NCBI GenBank assembly: GCA_020850015.1
Contig: JADZFF010000015.1
Coordinates: 1 to 45,550 of the forward strand
Source of the DNA: Bdellovibrionales bacterium
Lineage (GTDB): Bacteria; Bdellovibrionota; UBA1018; JADZFF01
Direction of reading: 5' to 3'
DNA length: 45,550 nucleotides
Position numbers and translations under genes: made by a program. Shown in pieces: positions 39,155 to 45,550 of the stretch (position 1 is its first letter; each line of letters starts with the position of its first letter). The notes below the pieces were generated by a model. It did not search any database. It saw nothing but the letters and a program-made list of their open reading frames with translations, and had not been told where the DNA came from.

Positions 39155-39183
39155 TTGGCACGCTGCATCAATTCGTGTAGAAA
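39155..39183 (+). promoter_or_regulatory. Sigma70-type promoter of the TIG/DUF4091 lipoprotein gene
   Basis: TTGGCA (39155-39160) and TAGAAA (39178-39183) are spaced by 17 bp. The start codon at 39244 would follow a leader of about 54 nt. Confidence 0.55.
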
Positions 39184-39243
39184 CGGTCCATTAATTTTAG
39201 ACCTCTCTCTTTCAGAGAACAGCGCGTGGAGGCGCTCGGACCT

Positions 39244-41511
39244 ATGATGCAGCAACGCTGGAACGGTTGGCGGGTATGGAGTGTGTTCGGAGCCCTGAGC
39301 GCAGGGTCCCTGATGATCGCTGGCGCCGGATGCGTCGGCGGCGATCCTGAGGGATTCTTCGTCGACGACATCCAGCCCGCGAGCGGCCCCACCTACGGCG
39401 GCACCCGCGTGAACATCATCGGGCAGAACTTCGTGGAGGGTGTCACGATCCGCATCGGCGACGCCGACTGCGTGGATCTCGTGGTGGTCTCCGACGCGGA
39501 GATCGAGTGCACCACCACCAACGCCGCCGAAGGCGTGTACGACGTCGTGGCGCAGTTGCCGATCGTCGACAGCGCGGAAGACACGGCCACCCTCCCCTCG
39601 GGCTTCACCTACACCTGCGTCTCCGCGCCGACCCCGGGCGTTCAGGTCTGGGCGAACGAAGGCGGCGAGAAGATCACGAAAGACGACGCCCGCGCCACCT
39701 GCGACCCCTCCGGCCTGGTGAACAGCGCCTGGGACGGGACGAAGGTGAAGCTCTTCGGCGCGAAGAACGAAGTGGTGAACTTCCAGCTCCTCGTGGAAGC
39801 CGCAGTGAATGACGTGAACAACGTCACCGTCGATTTCGATACGCTCTCCGGCCCCGGCGGGTCCACGATCGGCTCCGTGAACGCCACGGGCAATCAGGTG
39901 TTCGACTGGACCCAACGGAACATCGAGATGTTCTACGTGAAGTACCTCCAGATCAAAGGCCTGAGCGTCACCGGCTACCACACCGACGACCAGCGCCACG
40001 TTCCCCAGCGTTTCCGCACCGAGTACTTCGGCGAGGGATTCAGCAACGGCACCTGGGAGCAGCGCCCGGACCACGACAAGTTCTACCCCGAGATCGCCGT
40101 ACCGCTCGAGCTCGAGAACGGCTTCGACGTGGCGAACGGCGACAGCCAGGCCATCTGGGTGGACGTCTACATCCCGAAGACCGCCGCCGTGGGCACCTAC
40201 ACCGGCACGATCGAGATCAGCGAGAACGGCTCGCTCGTGAAGTCCGTGCCCGTGGAGCTCAAGGTCCGCAACATCACCCTGCCCGACGCCCCGACGTCCA
40301 AGACCATGGTGTACATGGGCTACGGGCCGATGAACGCGCGCTACATGGGCGACGCCGATCCGAACGACGTGGGCACCAACGCCGCGCAGGTGAAGACGAT
40401 CCGCGATCGTCACTTCATGATGGCGCATCGCCACAAGATCTCCCTCGTGGACGACAACAACGGCGTGACCCCCTGGAACCAGGACGCGCCACGCCCCGAG
40501 TGGCAGGCGCGCCTCAACGGCTCCCTGTTCTCCGCCGCGAACGGCTACGCCGGCCCCGGCGCGAACACCTCGAACGGCATCTACGCCATCGGCACCTACG
40601 GCACCTGGTCGTGGCGCGATACGGGCGACGAAGCCACGATGCACGCCAAGACCGACGCCTGGGAAAGCTGGTTCCAGACCAACGCCCCCGGCGTGGAACG
40701 CCTGCTGTTCCTTGGTGAGGGCTCGGGCCAGGAAGCTCAGATCGAGACCTGGGCCCAGTGGATGGCCTCCAACCCCGGCGTGGGACAGAACATCAAGAGC
40801 TTCGCCACGATCGACCTGCTCCAGGCTCTGGCCCAGACTCCGAGCCTGGACATCTCCGCCACCTACTTCAAGCTGGGTGACACGGCGACCTGGCAGGCGG
40901 CGATGGACAGCGTGACCGCAAGCGCCCAGCTTCAGGCCTACATGCTCAACGCGAAACGCCCCGCAGTCGGCTCCTTCGTGACCGAGGACGACGGCGTCAG
41001 CCCCCGCATGATCCCCTGGGCGCAGTACAAGAAGAAGGTCGACCGTTGGTTCTACTGGGAGAGCGCCTACTACAGCGACTTCCAGTCGGGCCGGGGCGCG
41101 AACAACCTCTTCAACGAGGCGCTCACCCTTGGCCTCGACAGCGCCTTCGACCCGATCCGCGGTCGCAACGGCTATCGCTACTCCAACGGCGACGGCGTGC
41201 TCTTCTATCCCGGCACGGACCTCGTGAACTCGGCCGACAGCTACGGCCTGGCAGGCCCGATCGCCAGTCTTCGCATGAAGTACTGGCGCCGCGGGATCCA
41301 GGACGCCGACTACCTGGCCCTGGCGAACGCCGTGAACCCCACGCGTACGCAGCAGGTGCTCCAGGCCCGCGTACCGAAGGCGCTCTGGGACTACGGCGTG
41401 ACGAATCCGGCCGATCCCACCTACGTCCGCGCGGACATCAGCTGGTCCATCAAGCCGGATGACTGGGAAGCGGCCCGCAAGGAACTGGCCGACATCATCG
41501 AAGGCCTCTGA
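39244..41511 (+). CDS. Secreted lipoprotein with IPT/TIG domain and GH123/DUF4091-like domain
   Basis: The 755-residue product has a lipoprotein-type signal ending in AGAGC. Residues about 40-125 are an IPT/TIG Ig-like domain (IQPASGPTYGGTRVNIIGQNF, IRIGDADC, ECTTTNAAEGVYDV). The rest matches DUF4091/GH123-like hydrolases: a beta domain (KTAAVGTYTGTIEI and PVELKVRNITLPDAP), a barrel, and NGDGVLFYPG with GPIASLRMKYWRRGIQDADYL near the end. Where its relative at 23.9-26.8 kb has WDEP, this protein seems to read FLGEGSGQE, keeping a Glu but not the Asp. It may be a sugar-binding or low-activity homologue. GTG 39226 is an alternative start; GGAGG lies 11 nt before ATG 39244. Confidence 0.85.
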   Translation: MMQQRWNGWRVWSVFGALSAGSLMIAGAGCVGGDPEGFFVDDIQPASGPTYGGTRVNIIGQNFVEGVTIRIGDADCVDLVVVSDAEIECTTTNAAEGVYDVVAQLPIVDSAEDTATLPSGFTYTCVSAPTPGVQVWANEGGEKITKDDARATCDPSGLVNSAWDGTKVKLFGAKNEVVNFQLLVEAAVNDVNNVTVDFDTLSGPGGSTIGSVNATGNQVFDWTQRNIEMFYVKYLQIKGLSVTGYHTDDQRHVPQRFRTEYFGEGFSNGTWEQRPDHDKFYPEIAVPLELENGFDVANGDSQAIWVDVYIPKTAAVGTYTGTIEISENGSLVKSVPVELKVRNITLPDAPTSKTMVYMGYGPMNARYMGDADPNDVGTNAAQVKTIRDRHFMMAHRHKISLVDDNNGVTPWNQDAPRPEWQARLNGSLFSAANGYAGPGANTSNGIYAIGTYGTWSWRDTGDEATMHAKTDAWESWFQTNAPGVERLLFLGEGSGQEAQIETWAQWMASNPGVGQNIKSFATIDLLQALAQTPSLDISATYFKLGDTATWQAAMDSVTASAQLQAYMLNAKRPAVGSFVTEDDGVSPRMIPWAQYKKKVDRWFYWESAYYSDFQSGRGANNLFNEALTLGLDSAFDPIRGRNGYRYSNGDGVLFYPGTDLVNSADSYGLAGPIASLRMKYWRRGIQDADYLALANAVNPTRTQQVLQARVPKALWDYGVTNPADPTYVRADISWSIKPDDWEAARKELADIIEGL

Positions 41512-41550
41512 CGAAAACAGCAGCGGACGCGGACCGGCGCGGCGACTTCC

Positions 41551-44500
41551 TCAGTCGCCGTCGCCCAGGGGAACGGTGGGAATGTTGTCGCCGGTGTCGC
41601 CGGCCACGGCTCCCACCGAGTTCGTGTGCCCCAGGCCCAGGCGCCCGTGCTCGTTGTAGCCAAAGCACTTCAGCATCCCATCGTCGAGGAGGCCGCAGGT
41701 GAGGTAGGCTCCCGCCATGACGTCCACGAAGCGACGCCCCGTGCCCGCATTCAAGGCGGGCAGCATGTCGCCCATCTCGCCGGGCGCCCGACCCCAGGCC
41801 AACGGCGCCACGCCAAGGCCAGTCTCGCCGTTCGACAGATATCCCCAGCACTTGATCTGCCCGTCGTCGAGCAGCGCGCAGGCGTGATAGTAACCCATGG
41901 CGAGCTTTACCACTGACCTCCCCGTACCCAGAGGGACGGTGCCGAGGTTGTCGCCCATCGCATTGGCTCCATCACCATAGGTCGCGGCGCTCCCCAGCCC
42001 GTGGTAGCCGTAGTAGCCATAGCCCCAGCACTTCACTTGGTCGTTGTCGAGGAGGGCGCAGGCGTTGAAGGCGCCCACGTACACCTTCTTGGCCGTCCTT
42101 CCGGTGCCTAGGTCCACGTAGGGGAGGCTGTCGCCCATCTCGCCCGCGTTGTCGCCGCGGTTGTTCGTGTCGCCCAGGCCAAGCTGCCCGTAATTGTTGT
42201 AACCCCAGCACTTCACCCGGTCATTGTCCAAAACGGCGCAGGTGTGATGGGAAAACAGGCCGAAATCCTTCACGGTACGCCCCGCCCCCAGGTCCACGGG
42301 AGGGAGGTTGTCGCCCAGGCTGCCCGGGGCGGTGCCTTTGTAGGCAGCAAGGTCGGCGTACCCACACTGCCCCACGTGGTTGTAGCCCCAGCACTTGAGC
42401 GTGGCGTCGTCGAGCAGCGCGCAGGTGTGGTACGAACCCACTCCGACCTTCACCGCCGAACGCCCCGTGCCGAGTTTGGCTTCCACGAGCGCCGAACCCA
42501 GTTGCGGCAAACTGGTGATGTTCCCGGCAAGCTCGGCGCCCGCCTCTCCGTAGGCGTTGTACCCCCAGCACTTGATCTGATTCGTATCGAGAAGTGCGCA
42601 GCCGTGCAGGTCCGCGACCGCCACCTCCTTGGCCCGATCCCCGGGCGCTAGAACCACGTATGGCCGCGTCTCCACCTCTCCGGGGGAATCGCCGATATTG
42701 CCGTTCGCGCCAGCGGTGTCTCCGATGGCGGCCTGCCCGTAAAAATTGTATCCCCAGCACTTGATCTTGCCGCCTGAGACGACCACACAAGGCGTGGCCC
42801 CGATCCCTCCGGTGGCGAGCTTCGTGACGAGCGCGCCCGTGCCGAGCTTCACGTAGGGCAGGGCCGCGCCCATCTCGCCGCCGGCTTCGCCCCGAGTGGC
42901 CGTATCGCCTAGGCCGAGCTGGCCGCTCTGGTTGCGGCCCCAGCACTTCACGGAGCGATCGCCCAGCACGGCGCAGACGTGATCCATCCCCGCCGACACG
43001 CTGATCGGGAATTTTCCAGCGGCGATCGACACGCCCGTCAGGGCGGAGAGCTCTCCGGCGGAGTCGCCGCGGGGATCCATGTCTCCCTGACCGAGCTGCC
43101 CGTAAGCGTTCGCGCCCCAGCACTTGAGGCTCTGGTCGTCGAGCACCGCGCAGGTCTGCATGCCTCCAGCCGCGATCGCCACCGCCGTCCGGCCGGGGCC
43201 CAGATCAGCCAGCGGCACGAGCGCGTCCGAAGAGGGAAGCTCAAGCGCGTCGTCGCCGCGCGCGTCCTGGTCTCCCACACCGAGTTGGCCAGATCCGTTG
43301 TTGCCCCAGCACTTCAGGCTGCCGTCGTCCAGGAGCGCGCAGGCGTGAAGGTCGCCCGCGACGATCCTCAGGGGCGTGCGGCCCGGGGGAAGCGCGACGA
43401 TCGGGGGCGCGGCCCCATCCATCTCGTCGGCTGCGTCGCCCCAGTGATTCTTGTGCCCAAGCCCGAGCTGACCCTGGCTGTTGTCGCCCCAGCACCGCAG
43501 CCCGCCCGATTCCAAAATCGCGCAAGTGAAATGCTGGCCCGCGGCTACCGTCTTCACGCGCTGGCCAGTACCGACGAAAACAGCGGGCAGGAGACTTCCC
43601 ATCTCGCCCGGCCCGTCGCCACGCGAGGCGGCGTCGTCCAGACCCAGTTGGCCCCGGTGGTTCCGGCCCCAGCAGCGAAGCGTTCCGTCGTCGATCACCG
43701 CGCAGCTGTGGTGCGCGCCGGCGGCGATGTCGCGGGCGAGCCGGCCCGAGCCCAGGTTCACGTACGGGAGCCCATCGCCGGTCTCGCCCGCCGAGTCGCC
43801 GCGGGGCTGAAGATCGGTGGACCCCCGGCCGAGCTGGCCGTAGTTGTTCGCCCCCCAGCACTTCACGCCGCCGTTGTCGAAGAGCGCGCAGTTGTGATCG
43901 CCCCCTGCCGCGAGCTTGATCACCTTGCGGCCCGTGCCGAGGTTCAGGATCGGGTTGCGGCCCTGCATCTCGTTCGGATTGTCGCCGCGCGCGGCCGAGT
44001 CGCCGAGGCCGAGCTGGCCCGAGGTGTTCGCGCCCCAGCAACGAACCGTGTGGTTTGTGAGCAACGCGCAGCTGTGCGCGCGGCCCGTGACGACGTGGAG
44101 CGTGCGCAGCGATCCCGTGCCTTCGCCGCTCAGAGTCCAGCTCAGCTCCTCGATGCCCGTGCCGTCATGGTACTCGAGCCGCACGGTATCGCCGTAGCTT
44201 GAAGCCGCGCTGGGCGTGAACGAGATCACCACCGTGCAGGACTCGTAAAACGCGATCGTGCCGCCCTGGACGCAGGTTCCACCCGTTCCCGGAAAGGCCC
44301 CGCCCTTGAAGGTGTAGGGCGCGGCGATCGGAGGCGGGGCGGGCTGGAGATTTCCAGCCGAGGTCGCGCCCAGGTTCCGGATCAGAAAGCTGCGATCCAC
44401 GGCGCGATCGTGGGTCATGACGGCGTAGTCGAAAGCGGACTCGGACACCTCAAGCACGGCGGGGCCGGGCGGAGGTGGAGGGGGCGGCGGCGGCGGCTCC

Positions 44501-44667
44501 TCGGGCGGATCTTCCTCGAACACGTCTTCTTCCGCGTCACCCGCTCCCGCGCCCTCAGTGGAAGCCTTGCAGCCTCCCAGGCTCAGCGCGAGAAAAAGCG
44601 CCACCGACGCCGCGCCAAGCAGACGCTGCAGCGGACGACGGAAGATGAGTTCGAGATCGGTTCGCAT
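41551..44667 (-). CDS. Large lipoprotein with 14 RCC1-type propeller repeats
   Basis: The 1038-residue product has a lipobox (ALSLGGC), an acidic and Pro-rich spacer with ten consecutive Pro, an ASH/choice-of-anchor-like beta domain (about residues 75-190, with SFLIRNLGATSAGNL and CTVVISFTPSAASSYG), then RCC1 repeats of about 60 residues to the end. Fourteen repeats carry the core C-W/F-G.N..GQLGLGD, 13 with CWG and the last with CFG. Fourteen blades would make two seven-bladed propellers. Most blades pair H.CALLDD.G with K.CWG, so two Cys per blade may form disulfides. Such propellers bind proteins; the partner is unknown. GTG 44676 is an alternative start. Confidence 0.9.
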   Translation of the reverse strand: MRTDLELIFRRPLQRLLGAASVALFLALSLGGCKASTEGAGAGDAEEDVFEEDPPEEPPPPPPPPPPGPAVLEVSESAFDYAVMTHDRAVDRSFLIRNLGATSAGNLQPAPPPIAAPYTFKGGAFPGTGGTCVQGGTIAFYESCTVVISFTPSAASSYGDTVRLEYHDGTGIEELSWTLSGEGTGSLRTLHVVTGRAHSCALLTNHTVRCWGANTSGQLGLGDSAARGDNPNEMQGRNPILNLGTGRKVIKLAAGGDHNCALFDNGGVKCWGANNYGQLGRGSTDLQPRGDSAGETGDGLPYVNLGSGRLARDIAAGAHHSCAVIDDGTLRCWGRNHRGQLGLDDAASRGDGPGEMGSLLPAVFVGTGQRVKTVAAGQHFTCAILESGGLRCWGDNSQGQLGLGHKNHWGDAADEMDGAAPPIVALPPGRTPLRIVAGDLHACALLDDGSLKCWGNNGSGQLGVGDQDARGDDALELPSSDALVPLADLGPGRTAVAIAAGGMQTCAVLDDQSLKCWGANAYGQLGQGDMDPRGDSAGELSALTGVSIAAGKFPISVSAGMDHVCAVLGDRSVKCWGRNQSGQLGLGDTATRGEAGGEMGAALPYVKLGTGALVTKLATGGIGATPCVVVSGGKIKCWGYNFYGQAAIGDTAGANGNIGDSPGEVETRPYVVLAPGDRAKEVAVADLHGCALLDTNQIKCWGYNAYGEAGAELAGNITSLPQLGSALVEAKLGTGRSAVKVGVGSYHTCALLDDATLKCWGYNHVGQCGYADLAAYKGTAPGSLGDNLPPVDLGAGRTVKDFGLFSHHTCAVLDNDRVKCWGYNNYGQLGLGDTNNRGDNAGEMGDSLPYVDLGTGRTAKKVYVGAFNACALLDNDQVKCWGYGYYGYHGLGSAATYGDGANAMGDNLGTVPLGTGRSVVKLAMGYYHACALLDDGQIKCWGYLSNGETGLGVAPLAWGRAPGEMGDMLPALNAGTGRRFVDVMAGAYLTCGLLDDGMLKCFGYNEHGRLGLGHTNSVGAVAGDTGDNIPTVPLGDGD

Positions 44668-44708
44668 ACGTCCCACGAGCTCCGAGACATTTCGGAGGAT
44701 TCTCCTTT

Positions 44709-44737
44709 ATTTTAAGGTATTTTGCCCGACGCGTTAA
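44709..44737 (-). promoter_or_regulatory. Promoter of the RCC1-repeat lipoprotein gene
   Basis: On the minus strand TTAACG (complement of 44732-44737) and TAAAAT (complement of 44709-44714) are spaced by 17 bp. AAAGGAG follows immediately (complement of 44703-44709), about 35 nt before ATG 44667, too far to serve as its ribosome binding site. Confidence 0.5.
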
Positions 44738-44835
44738 GCTTTAGGTCTGGGCAGGTGCGGGCCGACCTGCGTCTCGCCGGCCGCACCGCGAACTCACTCG
44801 GGATTCCCGATTTCCCATGCTACGGCTGACGCGCG

Positions 44836-45429
44836 ATGGAGCCCGATCTCTCTCTTCAGCAACGTTCCGAGCGCATGGCCGCGACTCTGCGGGCCCTGAG
44901 CGCCGAGACGGACCGCTTCGAGCGCGAGGCTGATCTGCACTGCCTCCCCGGCTGCGGCGACTGCTGCAACAACCCGGCGGTGGAAAGCACGGTGGGCGAG
45001 CTCATTCCGCTCGCGCGCGAGCTCGCCGGCCGGGGCCAGGACGGGATCTGGCACGAGCGCGCCACCCAGGCCCGCGGCGGGCGCTGCGTATTCTACGCAG
45101 CCGACGCCACGGACGCGGCGCGAGGCCGCTGTTCGGTGTACGAGCTTCGCCCCGGGCTCTGCCGGCTCTTCGCCTTCGCGGCGGTGAGGGACAAGGAGGG
45201 GCGCGCGCGGCTGGCCCTTTGCCGGATCCACAAGACCAACACGCCCGAGGCGGCGGCGCGCGCGGAGGCCGGCGTGCGCGATGGCTCGCTCGAAGCGCCG
45301 CTCTTCCTGGAGTGGGAGGCTAGGCTCGCCGGGGTGAGCGAACTCCCGAGCCTGCTCGAGCGGCTTCCCATCAACGCCGCCCTTGCGCGCGCGCTGGAAC
45401 GGGTGGCGCTTGAGCCGCCTTCCTATTGA
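44836..45429 (+). CDS. YkgJ-family cysteine cluster protein (Fe/Zn-binding)
   Basis: The 197-residue product has the cysteine pattern of YkgJ-type proteins, which are thought to bind zinc or iron-sulfur: HCLPGCGDCCNNP (Cys36, Cys40, Cys43, Cys44), then GRCVFY, GRCSVYELRPGLCRLF and LCRIH. RP..CR.F is the family hallmark. There is no signal peptide, so it should be cytoplasmic. The biochemical role of the family is poorly known. It is divergent from the RCC1 lipoprotein, with no strong Shine-Dalgarno site before the ATG. Confidence 0.87.
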   Translation: MEPDLSLQQRSERMAATLRALSAETDRFEREADLHCLPGCGDCCNNPAVESTVGELIPLARELAGRGQDGIWHERATQARGGRCVFYAADATDAARGRCSVYELRPGLCRLFAFAAVRDKEGRARLALCRIHKTNTPEAAARAEAGVRDGSLEAPLFLEWEARLAGVSELPSLLERLPINAALARALERVALEPPSY

Positions 45430-45484
45430 TACACTCTTAAATAAGGGCCTACGTCAATCAAAAAATGAGATCGGCGAGTGCTCG

Positions 45485-45550
45485 ATGCAGCTGATCAGAA
45501 CATCACGTCGCCGCCGTGTCTTGCAGATGCCGCGCTTGGTCGCCGTAAAC
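45485..45550 (+). CDS. Possible start of a further gene (cut by window edge)
   Basis: A frame from ATG 45485 stays open to the window end (22 codons) and begins MQLIRTSRRRRVLQMPRLVA, basic then mildly hydrophobic, as some signal peptides or inner-membrane anchors do. No strong Shine-Dalgarno site is seen. Upstream, TTGATA (45426-45431) is a -35 candidate. Too little is visible to be sure it is a gene. Confidence 0.3.
   Translation, partial: MQLIRTSRRRRVLQMPRLVAVN

Noticed and set aside
39148-40644. 498-codon open frame opposite the TIG/DUF4091 gene
   Set aside because: Val/His/Ala/Gly-rich shadow with no signal or domain; the plus-strand gene has a clear architecture and promoter.
41551-44200. 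CRISPR-like spaced repeats in the RCC1 gene
   Set aside because: The recurring short sequence around ccccagcactt is at ~180-bp steps, lies in frame within a coding gene and encodes the conserved C-W-G blade motif.
42979-44202. 407-codon open frame opposite the RCC1 repeats
   Set aside because: It repeats with the same ~180-bp period as the RCC1 blades on the other strand and is their complement.

Overview
The window comes from a high-GC (about two thirds G+C by eye) Gram-negative bacterium. Evidence for two membranes: many lipoproteins with lipobox signal peptides, small outer-membrane beta-barrel candidates, an MltA murein transglycosylase, and a Wza/Wzx/Wzy/Wzz envelope polysaccharide locus. 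Large secreted repeat lipoproteins, a spare FliG-like protein and no phage or insertion-sequence genes fit an environmental predator- or delta-like lineage (Bdellovibrionota or Myxococcota style). That placement is inference; no rRNA or diagnostic marker except bL28 is present.

Layout. 1-9.4 kb: a cut-off secreted TPR-like protein divergent from a DEAD-box RNA helicase with an RGG tail; a secreted protein of four repeats joined by Gly-Pro linkers; a small barrel; MltA; a lipoprotein; a three-gene operon of exported proteins (two barrel-like); and rpmB. 9.4-20.3 kb: a stand-alone FliG C-domain protein divergent from an alpha/beta hydrolase; a 781-residue lipoprotein of unknown function; a tetR - PLP decarboxylase - M23 operon behind a perfect double-palindrome operator; a TolC-like lipoprotein; a phosphopantetheinyl transferase; an ATP-grasp ligase. 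20.3-38.3 kb: an exopolysaccharide (EPS) region. A GNAT/CelD-type gene is followed by a ten-gene minus-strand operon running from 35.9 down to 21.5 kb: GT2, polyprenyl-phosphate sugar-1-P transferase, Wzx fused to a GT4, hexapeptide acyltransferase, GT4, BY-kinase-like protein, Wzz, Wzy fused to a GH123/DUF4091-like hydrolase, GT4, polysaccharide deacetylase. A sugar epimerase and a Wza-type export lipoprotein sit just upstream. 38.3-45.5 kb: a small lipoprotein, a TIG + DUF4091 lipoprotein, a 14-blade RCC1 lipoprotein, a YkgJ-type cysteine cluster protein and the start of a possible further gene.

How the genes fit together. The EPS operon has ATGA-type overlaps or near-zero spacing at almost every junction. 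It supplies each step of a Wzx/Wzy pathway: priming on undecaprenyl phosphate, sugar addition, O-acylation, flipping, polymerisation, chain-length control, export, deacetylation and possibly trimming. The most unusual feature is the fusion of the Wzy-like polymerase to a periplasmic DUF4091 (GH123-like) domain through a segment that looks like a signal peptide. A second DUF4091 protein, apparently lacking the catalytic Asp of the Asp-Glu pair, lies next to the export gene. Together with the 4-epimerase-like enzyme and the deacetylase, this suggests a HexNAc (possibly GalNAc) containing polymer; this is inference.

A second theme is gene starts. Several genes have a TATA-like -10 element only 6-10 nt before the start codon, so leaderless mRNAs seem common here, alongside genes with ordinary Shine-Dalgarno sites. 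Two convergent gene pairs overlap at their 3' ends, and a third is separated by a 30-bp perfect inverted repeat that contains the ends of both genes. No tRNA, rRNA, CRISPR array, integrase or transposase gene was seen.
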